From: Sulfurimonas sp.
Lineage (GTDB): Bacteria > Campylobacterota > Campylobacteria > Campylobacterales > Sulfurimonadaceae
Length of the DNA: 10,685 nucleotides
Direction of reading: 5' to 3'
NCBI GenBank assembly: GCA_022712775.1
Contig: JAFLJZ010000085.1
Location: 1-10,685 of the forward strand
In this document: one piece after another, positions 1-6,937 of the stretch
Layout of the letters: the number at the start of each line of letters is the position of its first letter
How positions within the stretch are numbered: position 1 is the first letter of the stretch
Notes under the pieces: generated by a model
Told to the model about the DNA's origin: nothing
The model's input: only the letters and a program-made list of their open reading frames with translations
Databases searched by the model: none
Program-made: the position numbers and the translations under genes

Positions 1-160
1 GTGATTGTACTGTATAGGAAAAAATAAATGCGATACAAAATCCAGATATATTAGCAAATAAAACATTATCATTGATACTATAAATATATAAAAATGCAAT
101 ACCTATATGTATGAGTGTAGAAAATACACCAACCAGCCCATATTTGAGTAACTGTTTAAT
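1..160 (-). CDS. GtrA-family membrane protein (putative polyprenyl-phosphate sugar flippase), 3' end cut by window edge
   Basis: An open minus-strand frame runs from 160 off the left edge, giving 53 codons without a stop. It begins IKQLLKYGLVGVFSTLIHIG and continues through LFANISGFCIAFIFSYTVQ. A short basic start, then a GxxxTxxH-like first membrane segment, then an ANxxGFxxAFxxSY second segment is the pattern of GtrA-family four-helix proteins. These are thought to flip polyprenyl-phosphate-linked sugars made by the partner GtrB enzyme. The gene directly follows such a glycosyltransferase, which supports the call. The visible frame has no ATG, GTG or TTG, and an in-frame TAG at 170-172 closes it upstream. 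The only reasonable start is ATT at 158-160, overlapping the preceding TAA in the form ATTAA, with a weak GAGA six bases upstream. The family call is fairly sure; the start is inference, and a +1 frameshift from the upstream gene is the alternative. Confidence 0.75.
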   Translation of the reverse strand, partial: MKQLLKYGLVGVFSTLIHIGIAFLYIYSINDNVLFANISGFCIAFIFSYTVQS

Positions 161-1100
161 ATTCGTTCTCTATGATATAAATAGGTCTATTCTTTGATTC
201 TATGTAAATTCTTCCAATGTATTCACCAAGAATACCAATTCCCATAAGTTGTACGCCACCTAGGAATAAAACAACGCTAAGTAGAGAAGCATAACCAGGA
301 CTGTCTATTCCAAATATAAGAGTTTTTACTATAATAATAGAACCATATATGAAAGCGAATCCTGCGATAATAACGCCGACATAAAGCCAAATTCGCAGAG
401 GAACCGTACTAAAACTTGTGATTCCATCAAGTGCAAAATTCCAAAGTTTCCAACCGTTAAAGCTGGTCTCACCCGCTACACGACTTTCTCTCTTGTATTC
501 AACTACAGCGGTCTTAAAGCCAATCCAAGCAAAAATACCCTTCATAAACCTTTGTGATTCTGGTAGTCTTTTAATCTCTTCTACTACTCGTCTGGACATT
601 AATCTATAGTCACCAACATTGTTAGGAATAGTGATGTCAGATATTTTGTTATGAAATTTATAAAAGGCTTCAGCAGAGAATTTTTTAGCAAAGGTATCAC
701 TTGTTCTGTCAACTCTTTTTCCAACAACTACATCGTAGCCTTCTTCATATTTTTTTATAAAGTTCAAAATTATTTCAGGTGGGTCTTGCAGATCTACATC
801 TATGGGAACAACGGTCTCTCCACTACTAGATTCTATACCAGCAGTTAAAGCTATCTCTTTACCAAAATTTCTTGAAAGTTTTAAAATTTTAATAAATTCA
901 TACTCTTTTTTAGATTCTATAAGCACATCTAAGGTTTTATCTGTACTTCCATCATCTATAAAAATAATCTCATAAGTTTTTTTACTTTGTTTTAGGACCT
1001 TCGTAATACTTTGTAAAAAGTGACCAATCACTTCTTCTTCATTATAACAAGGACATACTATTGAGATAAAAGGTAATGAAGTAGAAGTAGTTGTTTTCAT
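156..1100 (-). CDS. GtrB-like family 2 glycosyltransferase (polyprenyl-phosphate sugar transferase)
   Basis: A 314-residue family 2 (GT-A fold) glycosyltransferase with two C-terminal membrane helices, the layout of GtrB, ArnC and DPM1-like enzymes. These move a sugar from a nucleotide donor to undecaprenyl phosphate on the inner membrane face. Visible motifs are the N-terminal CPCYNEEEVI (residues 16-25), IDDGSTDKT (48-56), the metal-binding DVDLQDPPE (101-109), and an R-x-x-G-x-T segment near 207 like the acceptor-side RxxGxS motif. Membrane segments are at about 236-261 and 271-293. The ATG is supported by AGGA at 1106-1109, five bases upstream, and by the promoter at 1124-1132. The following GtrA-like gene overlaps its stop, so the pair likely makes and flips a lipid-linked sugar for surface glycan decoration. 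The sugar cannot be told from sequence, and the dedicated final transferase would lie outside the window. Confidence 0.9.
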   Translation of the reverse strand: MKTTTSTSLPFISIVCPCYNEEEVIGHFLQSITKVLKQSKKTYEIIFIDDGSTDKTLDVLIESKKEYEFIKILKLSRNFGKEIALTAGIESSSGETVVPIDVDLQDPPEIILNFIKKYEEGYDVVVGKRVDRTSDTFAKKFSAEAFYKFHNKISDITIPNNVGDYRLMSRRVVEEIKRLPESQRFMKGIFAWIGFKTAVVEYKRESRVAGETSFNGWKLWNFALDGITSFSTVPLRIWLYVGVIIAGFAFIYGSIIIVKTLIFGIDSPGYASLLSVVLFLGGVQLMGIGILGEYIGRIYIESKNRPIYIIENEY

Positions 1101-1123
1101 GCAAATCCTAAAAAATAATAGTT

Positions 1124-1132
1124 ATTTTATCA
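1124..1132 (-). promoter_or_regulatory. Extended -10 promoter for the gtrB/gtrA-like operon
   Basis: On the minus strand this reads TGATAAAAT, an extended -10 (TGn then a TATAAT-like hexamer). Transcription would start near 1117, leaving a leader of about 17 nt that contains the AGGA ribosome site. No -35 hexamer is evident, which is usual for sigma-70 promoters in Campylobacterota. Confidence 0.5.
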
Positions 1133-1162
1133 TAAAATTAAAAATTACTGAAAAATGCCGTA

Positions 1163-1168
1163 GATAAT
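1163..1168 (+). promoter_or_regulatory. Weak candidate -10 for the MsbA-like gene
   Basis: GATAAT within TAGATAATTT lies 13 bases upstream of the ATG. It would place the transcript start around 1175, leaving a very short leader. No -35 is seen. It is the best candidate in the 81-bp divergent spacer, but the match is ordinary for AT-rich DNA. Confidence 0.25.
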
Positions 1169-1181
1169 TTAATACAGGATA

Positions 1182-2897
1182 ATGAATTTGAGAGCGATTT
1201 TAAAGCGATACTGGCCATATATGAAAGAGTATAAGCTCCAGTATTTTTTTGTGTTAATTGGAATTTTAGTAACGGTTGCTGCGACTGCTGCAACCGCACA
1301 TATTATGCAACCTTTAATGGACGATATGTTTATAAAACGCGAAGAAGATATGCTTTATCTTATTCCATTAGCCTTAATCATCATTTATATAGCAAAAGCT
1401 ATAGGTCGTTATGTTCAGTCTATTTATATGACATATATTGGGCAACATATTATAACTCGTTTTAGAGCCTTGCTTTTAGAAAAAATTATTAATTTTGATA
1501 TGAGCATTATATATACAAACCGTAGTGGAGAACTAATTTCAAGAATCACAAATGATTTGAACCGTATTCAATATTTTGCAGCAAATATGCTTCCTGAACT
1601 TTTTAGAGAGATATTAACTGTTATAGCACTTATCGCATATATTATTTATTTAAATCCTCTTTTGGCTTTTTATTCCTTAATTGTAATGCCATTAGTTATT
1701 TACCCATTAACTTTGATTGCAAAAAAATTAAAAAAATATTCACACCGTTCGCAAGAAAAAAATGCAGATATGGTTACAAGACTTACAGAAGTTTTTAATA
1801 ACAGTGAAATTATTAAAGCGAATGCAACTGAAAAGTATGAAATGGATCGTTTTTGTACGCAAAATTGGCAATTTTTCAAGGTTACAATGAAGGCAGTTTA
1901 TGTAGGAGAAATAGTTTCTCCAATGATGGAAATTATTGGAGCACTAGGGCTTGCAGCAGTTATCTTTATTGGTGGTAGAGAAGTATATGATGGAAATATG
2001 AGTGTAGGTGAATTTACTGCATTCTTAACTGCAGTTGGTTTAGTGTTTCAGCCTATTCGTAGAATAAGTTCTATCTACGCAAAGATACCAGATGCAGAAG
2101 CTGCAAGTGAGAGAATTTTTGAAGTCTTAGATACAGAAAATAAAATTCTTGATGGTTCGAAAATTTTAAAAAAAGATATTGAACAAATAAAATTCCACAA
2201 TGTCTCTCTCAAATATGATGATTCCTATGCATTACAAGATATAAATATTGAAATAAATAAAGGTGATAGTATCGCACTTGTTGGTGATTCTGGTGGTGGG
2301 AAAACTACTTTTATTAATATGCTTCTTCGTTTTTATGATACTCAAAGTGGGAGTATCTTTATAAATGGTGAAGATATTAAAAATTTAAGTCAAGAATCTT
2401 TAAAATACCATATCTCTTTAGTGTCACAAAGAATTTATATTTTTCAAGACAGCTTAGCTTCAAATGTTGCCTATGGACAAGAGATTGATGAGAAAAGAGT
2501 AGAAGAAGCTTTGGCTTTAGCTGATGCAACAAGCTTTGTAGAATCCTTGGAAAATGGTATACATACAAAAATGGAAGAGTTTGGCGCAAATCTTTCTGGT
2601 GGTCAAAGACAGCGTGTTGCAATTGCAAGAGCCATATATAAACATTCTTCGCTTTTACTTTTTGATGAAGCAACATCAGCACTTGATAATGAAAGTGAAA
2701 AAAGAATTAAGAAAGCTTTAGATAAATACACAAAAGATAAGATAACTATTACTATAGCCCATAGACTAAGCACTATAGAAGATGCGAATAAAATTCTTGT
2801 TATGCAAAAGGGTAGAATCGTGGCATTTGGAACACATACGGAGCTTTTAAATACTTCACCTGTGTACCAAAGTTTAGCAGGTGAACTAGACGCATAA
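1182..2897 (+). CDS. msbA: MsbA-like ABC exporter (fused transmembrane and ATPase domains)
   Basis: A 571-residue half-transporter of the MsbA/lipid-exporter type, which works as a homodimer in the inner membrane. Its likely role is flipping lipid A-core, though drug or other lipid export cannot be excluded. The transmembrane domain covers about 20-300, with hydrophobic segments near 21-44, 58-80, 135-180 and 246-290. The ATPase domain has a candidate A-loop Tyr (345), Walker A GDSGGGKT (368-375), Q-loop Gln 416, signature LSGGQ (471-475), Walker B LLLFDE (491-496), D-loop SALD (499-502) and switch His 527. All catalytic elements are present and the length is normal for MsbA. The ATG at 1182 follows an in-frame TAA at 1170-1172, so it is the first possible start. 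AGGA at 1176-1179 is only two bases away, which is tight. The next gene, hemN, starts 61 bp downstream. Confidence 0.9.
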   Translation: MNLRAILKRYWPYMKEYKLQYFFVLIGILVTVAATAATAHIMQPLMDDMFIKREEDMLYLIPLALIIIYIAKAIGRYVQSIYMTYIGQHIITRFRALLLEKIINFDMSIIYTNRSGELISRITNDLNRIQYFAANMLPELFREILTVIALIAYIIYLNPLLAFYSLIVMPLVIYPLTLIAKKLKKYSHRSQEKNADMVTRLTEVFNNSEIIKANATEKYEMDRFCTQNWQFFKVTMKAVYVGEIVSPMMEIIGALGLAAVIFIGGREVYDGNMSVGEFTAFLTAVGLVFQPIRRISSIYAKIPDAEAASERIFEVLDTENKILDGSKILKKDIEQIKFHNVSLKYDDSYALQDINIEINKGDSIALVGDSGGGKTTFINMLLRFYDTQSGSIFINGEDIKNLSQESLKYHISLVSQRIYIFQDSLASNVAYGQEIDEKRVEEALALADATSFVESLENGIHTKMEEFGANLSGGQRQRVAIARAIYKHSSLLLFDEATSALDNESEKRIKKALDKYTKDKITITIAHRLSTIEDANKILVMQKGRIVAFGTHTELLNTSPVYQSLAGELDA

Positions 2898-2920
2898 GCA
2901 CTTCCTTAGCATTATTTAGA

Positions 2921-2926
2921 GATAAT
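2921..2926 (+). promoter_or_regulatory. Possible -10 upstream of hemN
   Basis: GATAAT lies within the 61-bp spacer after the ABC exporter gene and would start a transcript near 2933, with a leader of about 26 nt. There is no TG extension and no -35. hemN may equally be read through from the exporter gene. I found no clear FNR-like palindrome here. Confidence 0.25.
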
Positions 2927-2958
2927 CGCGTCAATTAATACAAGAATGGATATTATAA

Positions 2959-4326
2959 ATGTTAGATTTCTCAAAATTTTTAAAGTACTCTAAACCAGGT
3001 CCTCGTTACACAAGTTATCCCACTGCATTAGAGTTTAGCGATGCTTATGGTTACGATGAATATATACAAAAAATAGAATCACAAGATTCATCCCGTCCAA
3101 TTAGTTTATATTTTCATTTGCCATTTTGTCGAAATGCTTGTTATTTTTGTGGATGTAATGTTGTCTTTACCTCAAAAGAAGACAAGATGCTTCGTTATAT
3201 GGAGTACTTAAAAAAAGAGTTAGAAATTTTATCTTCTCATTTAGATTGTAATCGCGAAGTTATCCAAATGCACTTTGGTGGGGGAACACCAACATTTTTT
3301 ACAGCCCCTCAACTTCAAGAAATTATAGAAAATATTAAGTCTTATTTTCCAAATTTTGTAGATGGTGCTGAGATTTCTTGTGAAATAGACCCTCGTCATA
3401 TAGACGAAGCGCAAATGAAAGTGATGAGTGAGGCTGGATTTAATCGTGTAAGTTTTGGTATTCAAGATTTTAATGAAAAGGTTCAAATTGCAGTACACCG
3501 TGTACAACCCTATGCGATTACAAAAGATGCGATGGAACTAGCAAGAAAATATAATATGGTTTCAGTAAACACTGACCTTATTTATGGTCTTCCATATCAG
3601 ACGCTTGAAACCTTTAAAGAAACACTCTCTCTTGCCTTAACACTTCAACCAGATAGATTTGCCGTGTTTAATTATGCGCATGTACCTTGGCTTAAAAAAA
3701 CTATGCGTAAGATTGATGAAACTACACTTCCTCGTCCTGATGAAAAGCTAGAAATTATGCAATATACAATCGATTTTTTGACATCAAATGGTTATAAGAT
3801 GATTGGAATGGATCACTTTGCAAAACCTGAAGATGAACTTTTTAAAGCTATTAAAAAGGGTGAATTACATAGAAACTTTCAAGGTTACACAACAAAAGGT
3901 GGAGCTGATTTAATCGGAGTAGGGCTTACTTCGATAGGTGAGGGTGTTGATAGCTATAACCAAAATTTTAAAGATATGTCTTCATATGAGGAAGCTATTG
4001 ATTCGGGTAAGTTACCTTTTGAGAGAGGTGTGGTTCTCAATAGAGATGATTTAATTCGTCAATACGTAATTATGGAGCTTATGAGTAACTTTAAATTAGA
4101 TATAAAACGATTTAATAAGCTTTTTGATATAGAGTTTAAAGTATATTTTAAAGATGCGATAGAGGCTTTAAAACCGTTTGAAGAAGACGGGCTTTTAACA
4201 ATGAGTGAAGATTCTATAGAGTGTAGCGAAACTGGTACCTTACTTATTAGAAATATAGCGATGCCATTTGATGCTTATATGAGCAAACATAGTGCAAATA
4301 AAAAAACATTTTCAAAGACAATATAA
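2959..4326 (+). CDS. hemN: Oxygen-independent coproporphyrinogen III dehydrogenase (radical SAM)
   Basis: A 455-residue radical SAM enzyme that oxidatively decarboxylates coproporphyrinogen III to protoporphyrinogen IX, the oxygen-free route in haem synthesis, in the cytoplasm. The [4Fe-4S] cluster motif is C57-x3-C61-x2-C64-x-C66 in the context LPFCRNACYFCGCN. The fourth cysteine of CxxxCxxCxC is the mark of true HemN as opposed to HemW, which lacks it. Other family signatures are GPRYTSYPTA near 14-23, the GGGTPTFF SAM-binding segment (107-114), and the C-terminal GVGLTSIGEGVDSY region. Length matches the roughly 457 residues of E. coli HemN. The ATG has only a weak purine-rich AATGGA upstream. 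The TAA overlaps the next ATG by one base (TAATG), so the Fe-S protein gene is translationally coupled to it. Confidence 0.95.
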   Translation: MLDFSKFLKYSKPGPRYTSYPTALEFSDAYGYDEYIQKIESQDSSRPISLYFHLPFCRNACYFCGCNVVFTSKEDKMLRYMEYLKKELEILSSHLDCNREVIQMHFGGGTPTFFTAPQLQEIIENIKSYFPNFVDGAEISCEIDPRHIDEAQMKVMSEAGFNRVSFGIQDFNEKVQIAVHRVQPYAITKDAMELARKYNMVSVNTDLIYGLPYQTLETFKETLSLALTLQPDRFAVFNYAHVPWLKKTMRKIDETTLPRPDEKLEIMQYTIDFLTSNGYKMIGMDHFAKPEDELFKAIKKGELHRNFQGYTTKGGADLIGVGLTSIGEGVDSYNQNFKDMSSYEEAIDSGKLPFERGVVLNRDDLIRQYVIMELMSNFKLDIKRFNKLFDIEFKVYFKDAIEALKPFEEDGLLTMSEDSIECSETGTLLIRNIAMPFDAYMSKHSANKKTFSKTI

Positions 4327-5612
4327 TGAGCGATAGACCTTTAAGTGATATTTTTAATTTTAATGAAACACAAGATGACTGTGTAAAATGTGGGAAGTGT
4401 ATTCCCGTTTGTACAATTCACATGATTAATCCAGATGAGGTTACTTCTCCTCGTGGATTTCTAGATTTACTAGGAGCATACAAGCAAGGTAATTTAGATT
4501 TAGATAAAAATGCAAAAGATATTTTCGAATCATGTTTTTTATGTACAGCCTGTGTTGAGGTATGTCCAAAGTCAATTCCAACAGACATGGTAATAGAGCA
4601 AGTCCGCTCAGACATAGCTCAAAAATTTGGAATCGCTTGGTATAAAAAAGCTTTCTTTTTATTACTTCGTCATCGTTGGTTAAATGATTTAGCCTTTAAA
4701 CTTGGTTGGACATTTCAAACATGTGGTTTTAAAATTAAAGCAGATATAGATTCGATGAAGTCGCGTTTTAATTTACCAATATTAAAAACTGATAGATTAT
4801 TGCCATCCTTATCTAAAACATCCTTTTTAAATTCTCATCCTGAAAATATTGATAATGGTGGAAAAAGAAAGGTAGCTATCTTTATAGGGTGTTTGGCAAA
4901 CTACAACTATAAAAATATAGGTGATTCGCTTTTAGAGATTCTAGAAGTTTTAGAAATTGATGCATTCTTAGCAAAGGCACAAAAATGCTGTTCAGCTCCT
5001 GCATATTTTACAGGTGATTTTGATACTGTAGATTCTAATGCAAAGTACAATATAGAATATTTTGAAACATTTGCTTTTGATGTTGAAGCGATTTTAATTC
5101 CAGAAGCTACCTGTTCGGCAATGTTGAAAATCGATTATGAACATTACTTCCATGATCAGCCAGATTGGAAGGCTAGAGCGAAAGTTGTTATGTCTAAAGT
5201 TTACATGGCTACTGAGTGGTTACAGCATCATACAGAACTAGAATCTGTTTTAGCCTCAAGAAAAAAAGATACGAAAATTGTAACCTATCATGACCCTTGC
5301 CATGCAAAAAAAATGCAAGGTATTCATCAAGAGCCAAGAAACTTAATCAGACAAAATTATAAAATAGTTGAGATGAGTGATCCAAATACTTGTTGTGGTT
5401 TTGGTGGAATCACAATGCAGAGTGAAAAGTATCATTTTGCAGAGGCTGCTGGAAAGCCAAAAGCAGCGATGATTGGAGCAACAGGTGCGGATATCGTTAG
5501 TGCGGAGTGTAGTGCTTGTCGTATGCAGATTAACAACTCTATGAGTGGTGCAGGTGTTGAGACAATATTTAAAAATCCTATTGAACTTATAGCAGAGGCT
5601 TTAAAAAAATAA
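4326..5612 (+). CDS. GlpC/LutA-like (Fe-S)-binding protein with two 4Fe-4S sites and two CCG domains
   Basis: A 428-residue iron-sulfur protein with the GlpC/GlcF/LutA/HdrD-like plan. Two N-terminal ferredoxin-type [4Fe-4S] motifs are C19-C22-C25-C29 and C70-C73-C76-C80. A hydrophobic, possibly membrane-associating stretch follows at about 104-130. Two cysteine-rich CCG domains come next: C189...C221-C222...C263, and C325...C356-C357...C395-x2-C398. Such subunits pass electrons from a partner dehydrogenase (glycerol-3-phosphate, glycolate or lactate) to quinone. No partner dehydrogenase gene is in the window, so the substrate is unknown. From memory, a hemN-glpC pairing also occurs in Helicobacter pylori, suggesting conserved Campylobacterota linkage. 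The first CCG domain is atypical: the second cysteine of its CxxC is Met266 and its CCG reads CCS. TAATG overlaps join it to hemN upstream and lgt downstream. Confidence 0.85.
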   Translation: MSDRPLSDIFNFNETQDDCVKCGKCIPVCTIHMINPDEVTSPRGFLDLLGAYKQGNLDLDKNAKDIFESCFLCTACVEVCPKSIPTDMVIEQVRSDIAQKFGIAWYKKAFFLLLRHRWLNDLAFKLGWTFQTCGFKIKADIDSMKSRFNLPILKTDRLLPSLSKTSFLNSHPENIDNGGKRKVAIFIGCLANYNYKNIGDSLLEILEVLEIDAFLAKAQKCCSAPAYFTGDFDTVDSNAKYNIEYFETFAFDVEAILIPEATCSAMLKIDYEHYFHDQPDWKARAKVVMSKVYMATEWLQHHTELESVLASRKKDTKIVTYHDPCHAKKMQGIHQEPRNLIRQNYKIVEMSDPNTCCGFGGITMQSEKYHFAEAAGKPKAAMIGATGADIVSAECSACRMQINNSMSGAGVETIFKNPIELIAEALKK

Positions 5613-6394
5613 TGGAGTATTTTGAGTGGAGTGTTAGCCCAATCCTTGTTACTTTAGGACCTTTAAGTATCCATTGGTATGGAGTATTTTTTGCGACTGC
5701 AATTTTATCTGGTTTTGGAATGATGAACTGGATATATAAACATGAAAATAAGCCCATTAAGCAATTAGAATCTTTGCAAATTTATATAGTTATTGGAATT
5801 GTTATTGGTGCTAGATTAGGGCATTGTTTATTTTATGACCCTGCATATTACCTTGCTAATCCACTTAAAATTTTAGCTATACATGAAGGTGGACTAGCAA
5901 GTCACGGTGGAGGACTAGGAGCAATTTTAGCTGCCCTTTACTATGCTAAAAAGAATGCTATTAGTTTTCTTTATCTTTTAGACAGATTAGCGATTCCAAC
6001 AGCCTTATTTGCATTTTTTGTGCGTATGGGTAATTATATGAATTCTGAAATTATTGGTTTAGAAACTGAGGTGCCATGGGCAATTGTTTTTTCTCGTATT
6101 GATTCACTGCCTAGACACCCGGTACAACTATACGAAGCTTTTTCTTATCTTAGTATATTTATAATTTTGTTACTTTTATATCTGTATAAAAGTGAGAAAA
6201 TTAAATCAGGTTTTCTTTTTGGTGTTTTTTTAAGTCTTGTTTTTATTGCTAGGATACTGATAGAGTTTGTAAAAGAAAGACAGGCTGTATATTCAGATGA
6301 AATGTTACTTAGCACTGGTCAAATGTTAAGCATACCTTTCTTATTTATAGGATTAGGTTTGATTTTCTTCTCTTTTTATCGTTCATTTCGATGA
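5612..6394 (+). CDS. lgt: Prolipoprotein diacylglyceryl transferase
   Basis: A 260-residue multi-pass inner-membrane enzyme that transfers diacylglycerol from phosphatidylglycerol to the lipobox cysteine of prolipoproteins, the first lipoprotein-maturation step. Signatures visible are HWYGVFFA (21-28), HEGGLASHGG (91-100) with His98 matching the essential His103 of E. coli, RMGNYMNSE (138-146) with Arg138 matching Arg143, RHPVQLYEA (168-176), and the C-terminal EFVKERQ...GQMLSIPF. The E. coli EFFR arginine (Arg239) is lysine here; EFVKE is, as I recall, common in other Lgt lineages. There are about seven hydrophobic segments and the length is normal. The ATG overlaps the previous TAA (TAATG). 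It has no good Shine-Dalgarno of its own, so translation is probably coupled. Its last 19 bp overlap the convergent DUF2062 gene. Confidence 0.96.
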   Translation: MEYFEWSVSPILVTLGPLSIHWYGVFFATAILSGFGMMNWIYKHENKPIKQLESLQIYIVIGIVIGARLGHCLFYDPAYYLANPLKILAIHEGGLASHGGGLGAILAALYYAKKNAISFLYLLDRLAIPTALFAFFVRMGNYMNSEIIGLETEVPWAIVFSRIDSLPRHPVQLYEAFSYLSIFIILLLLYLYKSEKIKSGFLFGVFLSLVFIARILIEFVKERQAVYSDEMLLSTGQMLSIPFLFIGLGLIFFSFYRSFR

Positions 6395-6864
6395 AGTTTT
6401 TTATCTTTATGCACCGAACCTTTCCAAAAGTGATTTACGAGCCAATAGGCACCTGAAGCAATCGAAAGAGAGTATATAAGGGTTCCAAAATAAAGAGGTA
6501 TAAAAATATTATCTATATTTTCACTAAACCATTCTAGTGTCATTTCCACAGGTGCAATTTCAATACCGAGAATCAATGAACCCGTTAAATATTCAATATA
6601 ATATATCGCAGGCATAGTGAGCGGATTACTTATCCAACACATTGCGAGGGCAATAGGAACATTAAATTTTACAAATGGAATGAGAACAAGAACGAGAAGC
6701 ATTTGAAAGGGCATCGGAATAAAAGCTATAAAAAGACCTATAAAAACGGCTTTAGAGACCATTCTTCTATTTGTTGATAAGTATTCTTTTGGAATCTTAT
6801 ACTTTTTTATAAAATCATTAAACTTTTTATGTTTACTAGTCTTTTTAAGTGTTTTTCTTATCAT
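6376..6864 (-). CDS. DUF2062-family membrane protein
   Basis: A 162-residue protein matching the DUF2062 pattern. A basic N-terminal region (1-38) leads into a hydrophobic AVFIGLFIAFIPMPFQ segment (39-54). A WISNPLTMPAIYY segment (77-89) carries the family's conserved NP/TxP-like motif, and a last membrane segment sits at about 121-143 before a basic tail. Function is unknown; the family is found in many Gram-negative bacteria as a small inner-membrane protein. The gene stands alone, divergent from rhlE and convergent with lgt, overlapping the lgt 3' end by 19 bp. I see no Shine-Dalgarno before the ATG, while a near-perfect extended -10 ends six bases from it, pointing to leaderless translation. 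The next Met (residue 35, near 6760-6762) has only a weak purine run upstream and would remove the basic N-terminus. Confidence 0.85.
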   Translation of the reverse strand: MIRKTLKKTSKHKKFNDFIKKYKIPKEYLSTNRRMVSKAVFIGLFIAFIPMPFQMLLVLVLIPFVKFNVPIALAMCWISNPLTMPAIYYIEYLTGSLILGIEIAPVEMTLEWFSENIDNIFIPLYFGTLIYSLSIASGAYWLVNHFWKGSVHKDKKLHRNER

Positions 6865-6870
6865 ACGTTG

Positions 6871-6879
6871 ATTATAACA
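6871..6879 (-). promoter_or_regulatory. Extended -10 promoter of the DUF2062 gene, probably giving a leaderless mRNA
   Basis: The minus strand reads TGTTATAAT, an exact TGn-TATAAT extended -10. Six bases (6865-6870) separate it from the ATG at 6864, so transcription would start at or within a base or two of the ATG. No -35 match is evident at normal spacing. Confidence 0.6.
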
Positions 6880-6896
6880 ATATGTCGCAAATAATA

Positions 6897-6905
6897 TGCT
6901 AAAAT
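6897..6905 (+). promoter_or_regulatory. Extended -10 promoter of the rhlE-truC operon
   Basis: The plus strand reads TGCTAAAAT, an extended -10. The expected start near 6912 leaves a leader of about 26 nt carrying AGGAG at 6926-6930, seven bases before the rhlE ATG. The upstream region of this promoter overlaps the divergent DUF2062 promoter. Confidence 0.55.
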
Positions 6906-6937
6906 TCCACTATTAAAAGCTAATTAGGAGCAGAGAT

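Noticed and set aside
418..848. Two plus-strand open frames opposite the glycosyltransferase
   Set aside because: They mirror the gtrB-like coding frame, have no recognisable domain, and lie wholly inside a well-supported gene.
2377..2682. Minus-strand 101-codon frame inside the ABC exporter gene
   Set aside because: It is opposite the conserved ATPase domain, and its composition is that of an antisense frame.
2898..2958. FNR-type regulatory palindrome before hemN
   Set aside because: No TTGAT-N4-ATCAA-like palindrome is present; the sequence TCAATTAAT is only a half match.
3241..3507. Minus-strand 88-codon frame inside hemN
   Set aside because: It is antisense to the conserved radical SAM core and has no start signal or domain.
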